From assembly GCA_021648685.1 (NCBI GenBank), contig JAKISI010000021.1, forward strand, positions 1 to 47,561: a stretch of DNA of 47,561 nucleotides, read 5' to 3'. The stretch comes from Candidatus Polarisedimenticolaceae bacterium. Lineage in GTDB: Bacteria; Pseudomonadota; Gammaproteobacteria; Chromatiales; Chromatiaceae. Positions 19,135-28,169 of this stretch are shown here, in pieces. Position 1 is the first letter of the stretch. Each line of letters opens with the position of its first letter. A program made the position numbers and the translations under genes. The notes under the pieces were generated by a model. That model saw only the letters and a program-made list of their open reading frames with translations. It had not been told where the DNA came from and searched no databases.

Positions 19135-20463
19135 ATGCAAGACCCAGACCTTAAACGCTTCTATCAGGCGCTCTCTGGCACAGACCCGCTCACCACACCA
19201 GAGAAAAACAAATTCTACGTACCCATCCTTCAGGCCCATCCTGAAAACGACCCGATTGACCGGCTCTACCAACGCATCTCCTGGGCCGCCTCAGAGAGTG
19301 TATCCCTGCTCACCGGCTTCCGGGGCAACGGAAAAACCACCGAACTCAACCGCCTTAAAGATCGCCTGGAGGCAGACGGTTGCTGGGTCATACGCCTGGA
19401 TATGGATCATTACATCCACCCCACAGCCCCGTTGGAGATAGGCGACTTCCTGCTCTCACTTGCCGCCGCCCTGGCCCTTGCCATAAAAGAAAAAAGTGGC
19501 CTGGAGACACTGAGTGAAAAGTTCTGGGAACGTCTGGGCAACGTCCTCCAAACCCAGGTCGAACTGGAGACGCTCAATATAAAGAGCAGCGGGCTGGGCA
19601 TGGCCAGCCAGATTGGACTCAAGCTCAAAAACGAACCCAGTTTCAAACAGCAGATACAGCAGCAGCTGCGTGGCTGTCTTGCTGACATCACACAGCAGAT
19701 AGAAGAATTCGTCACCCAAACCGTCAAGGCCCTGCGGAAAGAAGCGAACAACGACCATCTGAAAATCATCATCCTGGTAGACTCGGTAGAGCATATCCGG
19801 GGCGTTGGAAAAGAGTCCCAGGCAGTCTACGACAGTATCGTCAACACCTTCTCTGGCCATGCTGACAAACTGGCTCTGCCGATGGTTCATCTGGTCTACA
19901 CCGTACCGCCATTTCTGACACTGCATGCCAACAGCGCTACCCAGACGCTGGGCGGCAACCCCATCGTCATGTGGCCCAATATCCATATCCGCACCCGTGA
20001 TGGCCAATCTGACCCCGCAGGCCAGCAGATCATGACCGAAATCATCAGCAAACGATTTGCATCATGGCGCGATGCCATCTCCGAGGATTGCCTGATAGAG
20101 CTGGCAAACCACTCCGGGGGGGATCTGCGTGACTACTTCCGTCTGGTACGGGAGATTCTGGTACGGCTCGGCATCAGCCAGCGCACGGGGACAGAAGAGA
20201 TAACAGTGGATGATGAGATGATCCGCAATGTCACCAGCGAACTGCGCAACCAGTATCGCATGATGCTGACCGGCCAACTCCAAGAGCGCCTGTGTGCCGT
20301 TCACAAAAAGAAGCAGCTGCGCCCGGATGATAATGGTGAGATCATCCTGCTGACCGCAGCGCTGGATGCCAACCTCATCATGAACTACCAGAATGGCGAA
20401 CCCTGGTATGACATTCACCCCCTGCTGATGGGCGAGATCAAACCCTCCGACGCAGATGAATGA
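19135..20463 (+). CDS. P-loop ATPase, AAA+/STAND-like, accessory
   Basis: The protein of 442 residues has a Walker A loop GFRGNGKT (61-68) and a Walker B strand IIILVDS with D216. This is the layout of AAA+ or STAND-type ATPases that open and close on a partner protein. The middle (about 140-190) is helix-rich and Gln-rich. The C-terminal third resembles the winged-helix and lid region of such ATPases (LANHSGGDLRDYFRLVREIL is sensor-2/lid-like). No nuclease, protease or membrane domain is visible. The stop overlaps the next gene by four bases, so it is translationally coupled to the TPR-type protein. Its place between ahcY and metF marks it as an insertion into a housekeeping cluster. The function is not known to me. 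Confidence 0.75.
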   Translation: MQDPDLKRFYQALSGTDPLTTPEKNKFYVPILQAHPENDPIDRLYQRISWAASESVSLLTGFRGNGKTTELNRLKDRLEADGCWVIRLDMDHYIHPTAPLEIGDFLLSLAAALALAIKEKSGLETLSEKFWERLGNVLQTQVELETLNIKSSGLGMASQIGLKLKNEPSFKQQIQQQLRGCLADITQQIEEFVTQTVKALRKEANNDHLKIIILVDSVEHIRGVGKESQAVYDSIVNTFSGHADKLALPMVHLVYTVPPFLTLHANSATQTLGGNPIVMWPNIHIRTRDGQSDPAGQQIMTEIISKRFASWRDAISEDCLIELANHSGGDLRDYFRLVREILVRLGISQRTGTEEITVDDEMIRNVTSELRNQYRMMLTGQLQERLCAVHKKKQLRPDDNGEIILLTAALDANLIMNYQNGEPWYDIHPLLMGEIKPSDADE

Positions 20464-21032
20464 GTGATCTTCTCTCACTGACCCCGGCAGGCGAAGATGC
20501 CTGGATGCGCTTCAAACAACACCTGGAGTGGAGTGACCGTTTTGCACTGGTCTTCCTCTTCAGCGAACAGAACCAAGCAACAGAGATTTTCAGAGAGCGC
20601 CTTGCCGCCATCTACCGGGCGCGAGTCACCGGGCTGGAGCTGGAGCGCCCCAAATGCCCCGAAGAGCTGGCCAACACACTGCTACCCAGTCTGATCACAT
20701 CCAACACACACCGACAGGCGCTGGATGCCCCGCTTTGGGTTGACCTCTCCCGTCAGCGCGGTGAAGCGTGGGACGATGCCAGGGCCAACCTGCTGGCCCG
20801 GCTCAATGAACGCCGGGAGTGCCTGCTGCAACATCCCCGACCCTTAATCCTGTTATTGCCTGAAGCCACTGCACCTAAGGTGCGAGAGATGGCCCCCGAC
20901 CTTTGGGCCATTCGCCACTTCGTGATGGTCATCGGCCCCTGGGTAAACGCCACCCCAGATACCCCCCCCCGCCCGCCCCAGCAAAAAAACAGAGGCATAC
21001 CCCTTCACGCCCAGCGAGCAGGCAGCCATTAA
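20460..21032 (+). CDS. Partner of the ATPase, N-terminal part (frame broken at a C9 tract)
   Basis: As read, the frame gives 190 residues: a folded-looking alpha/beta domain (FALVFLFSEQNQATEIFRER, LLARLNERRECLLQ, LILLLPE, APDLWAIRHFVMVIGPWV) and then about 20 residues of proline-rich, meaningless tail. The good coding stretch ends at nine cytosines (20962-20970) followed closely by seven adenines (20983-20989). The plus-one frame, open from 20947, continues with a clear TPR domain up to 21564. Removing one base in this interval restores one protein of about 367 residues. The domain resembles, from memory, N-terminal domains of some bacterial TPR proteins, but I cannot name it. It is coupled to the upstream ATPase. 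Confidence 0.65.
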   Translation: MSDLLSLTPAGEDAWMRFKQHLEWSDRFALVFLFSEQNQATEIFRERLAAIYRARVTGLELERPKCPEELANTLLPSLITSNTHRQALDAPLWVDLSRQRGEAWDDARANLLARLNERRECLLQHPRPLILLLPEATAPKVREMAPDLWAIRHFVMVIGPWVNATPDTPPRPPQQKNRGIPLHAQRAGSH

Positions 21033-21564
21033 TGAATGGGAGCGCATCAAGACCACAGCAGCCCTCGACCGCAGTCAGCTGCATGCTGCACAACGCGCCA
21101 GTGATGCCTGCAAGCAACGCGGCCACTGGCAGCTAAAGCAGACAATCGACCAGCAGGCACTCACCATAGCCCGCCAACTGGCAACTCAGCAAAACGAGAC
21201 TCCAGAGTCTCTGCGCGATCTCTCGGTCTCTCTGGACAATGTGGCCAATACCCATCAAGCCATGGGCGAGTGGGAGCAGGCGCGCACGCTCTTCTCTGAA
21301 TCCCTCGATATTCGTCGGCAGATCATTGTGCGGGTCGGCGAGACTCCAGAGTCTCTGCGCGATCTCTCGGTCTCTCTCAACAATGTGGCCAATACCCATA
21401 AAGCCATGGGCGAGTGGGAGCAGGCGCGCACCACCTTTGAAGAGGGGCTGCACCTGGGATTGCAACTGGCTAAACACTTGCCCAACCACCCCGATTACGC
21501 TACGTTAGCTGACCACTTTACGCGCCAATTACAAGCACTTGAAAAAAAGAACCCCACACAATAA
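20971..21564 (+). pseudogene. TPR-repeat C-terminal part of the same gene, out of frame
   Basis: This frame has no good start of its own and reads on directly from the domain encoded just upstream. It carries a linker (TPSEQAAINEWERIKTT), a charged helix, and two 48-residue kinesin-light-chain-type TPR units beginning ETPESLRDLSVSLDNVANTH, then a closing helix pair. TPR arrays bind protein partners. The stop at 21562 lies 35 bases before metF. The frame break could be a real mutation, a phase-variable switch at the C9 tract, or a sequencing error in a homopolymer; the sequence alone cannot tell these apart. Confidence 0.65.
21195..21482 (+). repeat. Tandem 144-base repeat coding TPR units
   Basis: Two tandem units of 144 bases (21195-21338 and 21339-21482) differ at only about three positions over their first 92 bases, then diverge. 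Each begins with a GAGACTC-CA-GAGTCTC palindrome. Such similarity at the DNA level, beyond what the protein requires, points to recent duplication and possible copy-number change. Confidence 0.85.
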
Positions 21565-21598
21565 CGGCCTCGCCACCCATAACCATGAGCCTGACCCT

Positions 21599-22480
21599 AT
21601 GCAATCACAAAAAAAATACCAGCCCACCTACAGCTTCGAGGTCTTCCCACCCAAGACAGAGCAGGGTGCAGAGAAGCTGCGGGGCGTATGTGACCAACTG
21701 ATGAAGGTAAACCCACTCTATATCTCTGTCACCTACGGCGCAGGCGGCACTACGCGGGATCGCACCATCGGCACAGTTTTAGCAATTCAGAAAACAGGGA
21801 TCAACGCGGCACCGCACCTCTCCTGCATTGGCTCCTCCAAAGAGGAGATATTGGGGTTGCTCGAACTCTATAAAGGGAGCGGTATCGACCGCATCGTGGC
21901 GTTGCGCGGCGATCTGCCATCCGGCATGGGTGCTGGCGAGTCAGGTGACTTTCGTTATGCCAATGAGCTGGTTGAATTTATCCGCCACGAGACAGGCGAT
22001 CACTTCTGCCTTGAAGTGGCGGCCTACCCGGAGTTTCACCCGCAGGCGACAGACTCACAGGCTGATCTGAAGAACTTCAAACGCAAGATTGATGCCGGTG
22101 CCAACGGTGCCATCACCCAGTACTTTTTCAATGCAGATGCCTACCTGCGTTTTGTGGATGATTGCGAAAAACTGGGCATCGACACCCCCATCATGCCGGG
22201 CATTATGCCAATCACCAACTTCACCCAGCTTGCGCGCTTCTCTGATGGCTGCGGCACCGAGATCCCACGCTGGCTGCGCAAGCGACTGGAGGATTATGGC
22301 GATGATCTTGACAGCATCCGCAGCCTGGGGCTGGATGTGATCAGCAGCATGTGCCAGCGGCTGCTGGATGAAGGCGCACCCGGCCTGCACTTCTACTCTA
22401 TGAATCAGGCAGACCCGGTACTGGGCATCTGGAAAAACCTCGGGCTACCTGGTGCCGGGCTGATCGGAAGCGGGGCTTAA
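21599..22480 (+). CDS. metF: 5,10-methylenetetrahydrofolate reductase
   Basis: MetF reduces methylenetetrahydrofolate to methyltetrahydrofolate with FAD, feeding methionine synthesis. The N-terminal YSFEVFPPKTEQG, the SVTYGAGGTTRDRT loop, ALRGDLPSG and FNADAYLRFVDDC are family signatures, and the TIM-barrel length of 293 residues is standard. The frame is open from a TTG at 21539, but the ATG at 21599 (MQSQKKYQPTYSFEVFPP) fits the family. It completes the metK-ahcY-metF set, split here by the accessory ATPase/TPR pair. Confidence 0.96.
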   Translation: MQSQKKYQPTYSFEVFPPKTEQGAEKLRGVCDQLMKVNPLYISVTYGAGGTTRDRTIGTVLAIQKTGINAAPHLSCIGSSKEEILGLLELYKGSGIDRIVALRGDLPSGMGAGESGDFRYANELVEFIRHETGDHFCLEVAAYPEFHPQATDSQADLKNFKRKIDAGANGAITQYFFNADAYLRFVDDCEKLGIDTPIMPGIMPITNFTQLARFSDGCGTEIPRWLRKRLEDYGDDLDSIRSLGLDVISSMCQRLLDEGAPGLHFYSMNQADPVLGIWKNLGLPGAGLIGSGA

Positions 22481-22500
22481 GCCCTGCCTTTTGCGCGGCT

Positions 22501-23607
22501 ATGCCCAGACTGCTCGCAACCCTGGTTATCATCAGCCTGATTAGCGCTGCCATCGGCCTTTCGCTGCCTGATCTCCCGGCAGCCGCACTGCTGCATATGA
22601 TTCTGGCACTGGGCATCATGCCGCTGATTCTGGCCGCCATGGCCTATTTCATCCCGGTACTCACCCGCACCAGCGCACCAGAGCCACGGGTTCTGCTGGC
22701 ACCCATTGGCGCGCTGATTGCGGGTCTGCTGGCCACACTCAGCCTCTCATTGAACTATCAGCTCTACCCGGTCGCCACCACTATCGCTCTGCTGGCTGTT
22801 GGTGGGCTGCTCTGGTGGTCACAGCAACGCGCAAAGGCCACGCTGGGTCGCCCTCACCCTGGGCTGCTCTGGTATCAGCTGGCACTGGGTTCGCTCATTA
22901 TCGGCCTGCTGATTATCACTCTGGCTGCATTCTGGCCAGCGCAGTGGCTGCCACTCAGACGGCTGCACCTGCATATCAATCTATTGGGATTTGTTGGATT
23001 GGCCGCATTGGGAACCCTGCGTGTGCTGCTCCCGACAGCAGGTGGTTTTCCCGACCCACAGGCTGGGGTCTGGCTGATGAAGGAGTGGCGCTGGCTGGTC
23101 GCAGGCACCTTGTTGATTGCAGCCGGGGCTGCCTGGTCGGTCATGCTGGCGGATATTGGTCTGCTACTCTGGCTGATCGCTCTGGTGCGGTTGGTTCAGG
23201 GGCTGCTCAAGGCTCATCAGGGCAGACTCTGGCAGTGGCATGGTGCGGCTGCCTCTCTGATGATTGCTGTGGCTGGGCTGATGCTCTGCCTGGTTGGCGG
23301 CGCACTGCATGGGCATGGGCTGCTGCCCGCCTCCCAGGCAAGCGAGGCCTTTGTAATCGCCTTTCTGCTGCCGCTGGTAACTGGGGCTGCCACCCATCTG
23401 CTGCCGCTGTGGCGACTATCGTCACAGCCAGAGCAGCAGCAACAGTTGCGGGAGCGGCTCGGCTATCTCAGTATGGTTCGTGGCTTGGCTTTTCTGGCCG
23501 CAGGGCTGTTGACGCTGCTATCCCAGCCCTGGGCCTTTTGGATCGCCATTGCTGCTCTGTGCCAGTTTCTGGCTCAGCTGACCCGCCCGCTCTCTAAGCA
23601 TAAGTAG
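22501..23607 (+). CDS. Polytopic membrane protein, NnrS-like histidine pattern
   Basis: The protein of 368 residues is almost entirely hydrophobic, with about 12 predicted membrane helices. The segment RRLHLHINLLGFVGLAALGT places an HxH pair at the start of a helix with NLLGFVGL, a pattern I associate with NnrS-like and heme-copper-oxidase-like proteins; further histidines occur in LHGHGLLP and ATHLLPLW. Metal or heme binding in the membrane is therefore possible but is inference. It follows metF by 20 bases on the same strand and faces der tail-to-tail with two bases between them. Confidence 0.65.
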   Translation: MPRLLATLVIISLISAAIGLSLPDLPAAALLHMILALGIMPLILAAMAYFIPVLTRTSAPEPRVLLAPIGALIAGLLATLSLSLNYQLYPVATTIALLAVGGLLWWSQQRAKATLGRPHPGLLWYQLALGSLIIGLLIITLAAFWPAQWLPLRRLHLHINLLGFVGLAALGTLRVLLPTAGGFPDPQAGVWLMKEWRWLVAGTLLIAAGAAWSVMLADIGLLLWLIALVRLVQGLLKAHQGRLWQWHGAAASLMIAVAGLMLCLVGGALHGHGLLPASQASEAFVIAFLLPLVTGAATHLLPLWRLSSQPEQQQQLRERLGYLSMVRGLAFLAAGLLTLLSQPWAFWIAIAALCQFLAQLTRPLSKHK

Positions 23608-23609
23608 CG

Positions 23610-25004
23610 CTACTTCTTCTGCTTTTTTATATGCTTTTTCAGCCGCTGGCGTTTGCGAATCTGGCGATCAGTCAGCTTGTTCTTGCGCCCCTCATAGGGG
23701 TTACTGCCGGATTTAAACAGCAGGCGGACAGGGGTTCCTGAGAGTTTGAGCACCTTGCGAAAACGCTTGATCAGGTAGCGGACATAGCCCTCCGGCACCA
23801 ATGCTGTCTGGTTGCCATGGATGACGATGATGGGTGGATTCTGCCCCCCCTGATGGGCATAACGCAGTTTGATGCGCCGACCATGAACCAGTGGCGGCTG
23901 ATGCTCTTCAACCGCTCTTTCAAGGATGCGGGTCAGCTCTGGCGTTGGCAGCTTGCGCATCGCATTGGCGTAGGCCTTCTCCACCGATTGAAAGAGGTTG
24001 CCGATGCCGGAGCCATGCAGCGCAGAGACAAAGCGCTGCTCGGCAAAACCGAGAAAGGCCAGCTTGCGCTCCAGCTCATCCTTGATGCGATCCCGCTGCT
24101 CTGAATCCAGGCCATCCCACTTGTTCACCACCACCACCAGCGCCCGGCCACTGTCCAGAATATGCCCAGCCAGGGTGCCATCCTGTTCGCTGATCTCCTG
24201 CTGTGCATCCAGCACCAGCAGTACCACATTCGACCGTTCAATCGCCTGCAGGGTTTTGATGATGCTGAACTTTTCAACCATATCATCCACCCGGGAGCGA
24301 CGCCGCACGCCCGCTGTGTCGATCAGGGTGTAGTGCTTGCCATCGCGCTCAAAGGGGATGAATACGCTGTCTCTGGTGGTACCCGGGCGATCAAAGGTAA
24401 TCACCCGCTCTTCTCCCAGCATCCGGTTGACCATGGTCGATTTGCCAACATTGGGACGCCCGACAAAGGCGATCTTGATCCCCTCTCCCAGGCTATCTTC
24501 CTCCTCATCCGGTTCGGGGAGGCCTTCCAGTACGCTATCGATAAGCGCAACTACGCCCTGCCCGTGAGCCGCTGAGATCGAGCAGGGTTCACCCAGCCCC
24601 AAGGCATGAAATTCAGCCACCGCAAGATCGCGCTCCAGCCCTTCGCTTTTGTTGACCACCGGGGTGATCGGCTTGCCGGTGCGCCGGAGCTGTTTGGCAA
24701 CCAGTTGATCACCCGCGCTAAAGCCCTCCCGCGCATCCAGCAGAAAGAAGACATGGTCTGCCTCGTCAATGGCCTGCTGCACCTGCTCCAGCATCAGCGC
24801 ATCAATGCCATCGGCGTCATCGGCAATGCCGCCGGTATCGACCACCAGATAGGCACGGCTGCCAAGTTTGCCGATGCCGTACTGCCGGTCGCGCGTCAGC
24901 CCAGGCTGATCTGCAACCAGTGCATCCCGGCTGCGTGTGAGACGGTTAAAGAGGGTCGATTTTCCAACATTTGGCCGCCCAACCAGGGCGATAACGGGTA
25001 GCAC
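23610..25004 (-). CDS. der: Ribosome assembly GTPase Der (EngA)
   Basis: Der is an essential GTPase with two tandem G domains that helps mature the 50S ribosomal subunit. Both P-loops are present ([12 protein letters not shown] near residue 9 and [12 protein letters not shown] in the second domain), with switch segments DQPGLTRD and DRPGTTRD and the guanine motif NKWDG in domain two. The first domain has NKSEG in place of NKxD. A KH-like C-terminal domain ([25 protein letters not shown]) and a basic tail follow. The GTG at 25004 has AAGGA nine bases before it. It is the last gene of the hisS-yfgM-bamB-der run. Confidence 0.97.
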   Translation of the reverse strand: MLPVIALVGRPNVGKSTLFNRLTRSRDALVADQPGLTRDRQYGIGKLGSRAYLVVDTGGIADDADGIDALMLEQVQQAIDEADHVFFLLDAREGFSAGDQLVAKQLRRTGKPITPVVNKSEGLERDLAVAEFHALGLGEPCSISAAHGQGVVALIDSVLEGLPEPDEEEDSLGEGIKIAFVGRPNVGKSTMVNRMLGEERVITFDRPGTTRDSVFIPFERDGKHYTLIDTAGVRRRSRVDDMVEKFSIIKTLQAIERSNVVLLVLDAQQEISEQDGTLAGHILDSGRALVVVVNKWDGLDSEQRDRIKDELERKLAFLGFAEQRFVSALHGSGIGNLFQSVEKAYANAMRKLPTPELTRILERAVEEHQPPLVHGRRIKLRYAHQGGQNPPIIVIHGNQTALVPEGYVRYLIKRFRKVLKLSGTPVRLLFKSGSNPYEGRKNKLTDRQIRKRQRLKKHIKKQKK

Positions 25005-25032
25005 GAAATAAAGTCCTTAGGCGGTTGTCCTA

Positions 25033-26199
25033 CTATTGGGCCGGCCCGCGAAATGCGGCCAGTCTGCCCCCATCTCCATAGACATAGGCGACGCCATCCC
25101 TGACTATCGGCGGGGTGCTGATCGGGGCATCGCCCACGCGCGTACGCGCAACCAGGCTGCCATCCTCTATCGAGAGCCAGTGCAGGTAGCCTTCGAAATC
25201 CCCAACCAGTACGAATTGATCCAGCACTGCCGGGGCAGATAGTCTGCGCGCATGGAGTTTTTTCTGCCTCCACAGTGCGGCTCCATTGCGTGGGTCAATG
25301 GCCCAGACCTGATCTTCTGCATCAGAGATATAGACCTGGTTTCTGTCTGCAGCAGCACCCGCATGGGATGACATCTCCCGACGCCAGTGCACCACGCCGG
25401 TCTCCAGTGAGACGGCTGCCAGATCCCCCTGAAAGGTGGCTACATAGATTACACCATCGACCATGGCCAGCTCGCCGTCGATATCCACCATGCGTTCCAG
25501 CTCAGTGCGCCCAGAGGGAATGCTGATGCTGCTCTCCCACTGCAGATCGCCGGTTTGCAGGTCAAAGGCGATCAGTTTGCCACTGGCAAAGCCGCAGATG
25601 ACTTTGTCACCACTGATGAGTGGCGAGCTGCTGCCGCGCAGGGTGAGCACGGGCACGGAGCGGTTGAAACTCCAGACCTCTTTGCCATTTGCGGCATCCA
25701 GGCCGAAGAGGTTGCCATCCATAGTGTGCACCACCACCCGCCCATCTGCAGCCTTGGGAACGGAGAGGATCTCGCTGCTCAGGAGTGTGCGCCATTTTTC
25801 CTGGCCGCTGGCGGCATCCAGTGCAACCAGATCACCATCACGGCTGCCGACCAGCACCAGATTGTCTCCGGCACCCGGGCCGCCAGAGAGTGCCAGCTCG
25901 GTTTCATGCGCCCAGATCTGCTTGCCGCTGGCGGCATCAATGGCTTCGACATTGCCTTCACTGTCCGCAACATAGACTTTTCCATCATACACATAGGGCA
26001 CCAGCTCAAGGCGCTGCCCGTCGGTGCCTTCACCGGCTGAGGTGCTCCAGAGCCTCTGTACGCCAATATCGGTTGTTATCTCGACCAGCTTGGCCGGTGC
26101 ATCCACATTGTCTTCATCGGCAAACCACTTGCCTGGACTCATTAGGGAGCCACAGCCGGTCAGCAACAGGGTCAGAATCGGAACGGTTATTCGATACAT
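25033..26199 (-). CDS. bamB: Outer membrane assembly lipoprotein BamB
   Basis: BamB is the beta-propeller lipoprotein of the BAM complex, which folds outer-membrane proteins. The signal peptide ends in the lipobox LTGC with lipidated C16. The mature part holds repeated PQQ-type blades (VYVADSEGNVEAIDAASGKQ, LVLVGSRDGDLVALDAASGQ, VVVHTMDGNLFGLDAANGKE). Length is 388 residues, typical. Its place between yfgM and der is the conserved gammaproteobacterial order. Confidence 0.96.
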   Translation of the reverse strand: MYRITVPILTLLLTGCGSLMSPGKWFADEDNVDAPAKLVEITTDIGVQRLWSTSAGEGTDGQRLELVPYVYDGKVYVADSEGNVEAIDAASGKQIWAHETELALSGGPGAGDNLVLVGSRDGDLVALDAASGQEKWRTLLSSEILSVPKAADGRVVVHTMDGNLFGLDAANGKEVWSFNRSVPVLTLRGSSSPLISGDKVICGFASGKLIAFDLQTGDLQWESSISIPSGRTELERMVDIDGELAMVDGVIYVATFQGDLAAVSLETGVVHWRREMSSHAGAAADRNQVYISDAEDQVWAIDPRNGAALWRQKKLHARRLSAPAVLDQFVLVGDFEGYLHWLSIEDGSLVARTRVGDAPISTPPIVRDGVAYVYGDGGRLAAFRGPAQ

Positions 26200-26217
26200 C
26201 TACTTCAAACCTCAACT

Positions 26218-26850
26218 CTAGCGGGTAACGGCCGCGGTCAGATCATCCAGCTTCATCTGCACCAGCTCTACATTGCCTACGTTATTCTCCAGCGCGGCCT
26301 GATAGGCTTTGCGCGCCGCCTCTTTGTCACTGTTGGCCAGTGCAATATCACCCCGCAGCTGGGCAAATTCGCCGGCAAAGGCATCCTTTGGTGCCTCATT
26401 CGCCAGCTTGGCGGCTCCTGCGCTGTCGCCCTCACTCAGCTTGATTCGGGCCAGACGAAGACGGGCAATCTGCTGGATAGCAGGCTCGCTGCTCTTCTCA
26501 AGAGTCCAGGCCAACTGGCTTTGTGCCGCAGCGCTGTCACCCTGCTCCAGGTGCTGGCGCGCTATATTGAGCGCGGCAAACTGTGCATAGCTGCTCGCCT
26601 CATGTTGCGAGATAAGCAGTTCGGCCTGCTTGGCCGCAGAGGCTGTGGCTCCGGTACTGAGCGCCATGGTGAGCTGCTGGTACTGGATGGAGGCCTGTTC
26701 CGCAGAGGTTGTCTGATGCTGTGTCCAGGCCTGCCAGCCGATCAGGCCACCCAAACCCAGTACGACACCGGCAATTGTGGATTTGCCATTCTCTTTCCAC
26801 CACACTTTCAGGGCTTCTACCTGCTCTTCATCAGACTGATAGGCACTCAT
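26218..26850 (-). CDS. yfgM: YfgM-type membrane TPR protein
   Basis: YfgM is an inner-membrane protein with a periplasmic TPR domain that in Escherichia coli associates with the SecYEG translocon and PpiD. Here a cytoplasmic start ([19 protein letters not shown]) is followed by one membrane helix ([18 protein letters not shown]) and a helical TPR_21-like domain. It has 210 residues. The ATG overlaps the hisS stop by four bases. The symbol rests on both topology and position between hisS and bamB. Confidence 0.92.
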   Translation of the reverse strand: MSAYQSDEEQVEALKVWWKENGKSTIAGVVLGLGGLIGWQAWTQHQTTSAEQASIQYQQLTMALSTGATASAAKQAELLISQHEASSYAQFAALNIARQHLEQGDSAAAQSQLAWTLEKSSEPAIQQIARLRLARIKLSEGDSAGAAKLANEAPKDAFAGEFAQLRGDIALANSDKEAARKAYQAALENNVGNVELVQMKLDDLTAAVTR

Positions 26851-28127
26851 ATCTCACTCTCTTTACTTTTTTGAAAAAATTGAGCCAGTTGATCCAGCGC
26901 CATCTCCTGCTGTTCACTCTGCTCACGAAGGTTTTTTATACCCACCACACCTTTGGCCAGTTCATCTTCACCCAGTATCAGCGCATAACGCGCGCCACTT
27001 CGGTCTGCCTTTTTGAACTGGCTCTTGAATCCACCTCCACCACAGTGGGTCAGCAGACGCAGCCCTGGCAGCTGGTCACGCAGCTGCTCTGCCAGCAACA
27101 GCCCCTGGCGCTGGGGTTCATCTCCCATCAGCACCAGATAGGCATCAATCTGTGCTTCCGGTTCAATGCCTGTCTCTTCCAGCAGTGCTACCAACCGTTC
27201 AACGCCCATGGCGAAGCCAACCGCTCTGGTGGCGTGGCCGCCCAGCTGCTCTACCAGCCCATCATAGCGGCCGCCTGCGCAGACGGTGCCTTGTGCGCCC
27301 AGGCGGTCGGTCACCCACTCGAATACGGTGCGGGCATAATAGTCCAACCCTCTCACCAGGCGGGGGTTGATGACATAGGCCACACCAACCGCATCAAGCC
27401 CGGCACAGATGGTATCAAAATGCGCTTGTGACTCTTCACCCAGGTGGTCCATCAGTGCGGGTGCGTCTGCAATCAGCGCACGCATATCCGGGTTTTTGGA
27501 ATCCAGGATGCGTAGTGGGTTGCCCCCCAGACGGCGGCGGCTATCCTCATCCAGCTGATCCTGATTGGCTGTCAGGTACTGAACCAGAACCTCACGATAG
27601 GCGAGGCGCTCAGCGGCTGTACCCAGGCTGTTGAGCTGTAGCTCCAGCCCATCATTCAGCCCCAGGGCCTGCCAGATCCGGTGGGTGATCAGGATCAACT
27701 CAAGATCAATATCCGGGCCGGCCATGCCAAAGGCCTCAACACCGATCTGCTGAAATTGACGATAGCGTCCTTTTTGTGGCCGCTCATGACGAAACATGGG
27801 GCCTTGGTACCAGAGCCGCTGCACCTGGTTGTAGAGCAGGCCATGTTCGATACCGGCGCGTACACAGCTGGCGGTTCCTTCCGGCCGCAGGGTCAGGCTG
27901 TCGCCATTGCGATCATCGAAGGTGTACATCTCCTTCTCGACAATATCGGTCACTTCACCGATCGAGCGTTTGAACAGCTCGGTCTGCTCCACCAACGGCA
28001 TGCGGATCTCCCGGTAGCCGTAGCCTTCGAGTACGCTGCGCACCTGATCCTCCAGCAGCTGCCAGAGTGGCGTCTGGCTCGGCAGAATATCATGCATTCC
28101 GCGGATAGCCTGAATGTTTTTTGCCAT
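26847..28127 (-). CDS. hisS: Histidyl-tRNA synthetase
   Basis: HisS charges tRNA-His. Class II signatures are visible: motif 2 in [20 protein letters not shown], the histidine-A loop [12 protein letters not shown], and motif 3 in [15 protein letters not shown]. The N-terminal [16 protein letters not shown] and [18 protein letters not shown] are typical. It has 426 residues, a normal length. It overlaps yfgM by four bases. In Escherichia coli ispG precedes hisS; here rodZ comes directly before it, 42 bases upstream. Confidence 0.97.
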   Translation of the reverse strand: MAKNIQAIRGMHDILPSQTPLWQLLEDQVRSVLEGYGYREIRMPLVEQTELFKRSIGEVTDIVEKEMYTFDDRNGDSLTLRPEGTASCVRAGIEHGLLYNQVQRLWYQGPMFRHERPQKGRYRQFQQIGVEAFGMAGPDIDLELILITHRIWQALGLNDGLELQLNSLGTAAERLAYREVLVQYLTANQDQLDEDSRRRLGGNPLRILDSKNPDMRALIADAPALMDHLGEESQAHFDTICAGLDAVGVAYVINPRLVRGLDYYARTVFEWVTDRLGAQGTVCAGGRYDGLVEQLGGHATRAVGFAMGVERLVALLEETGIEPEAQIDAYLVLMGDEPQRQGLLLAEQLRDQLPGLRLLTHCGGGGFKSQFKKADRSGARYALILGEDELAKGVVGIKNLREQSEQQEMALDQLAQFFQKSKESEI

Positions 28128-28169
28128 AACGTTAACGATCCAAAATAGAGAGGGGCCGTGCAGCTGGGG

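Noticed and set aside
22815-23597. 260-residue alternative frame inside the membrane-protein gene
   Set aside because: The overlapping frame codes for regular hydrophobic helices; this one is a low-complexity by-product of GC-rich codons.
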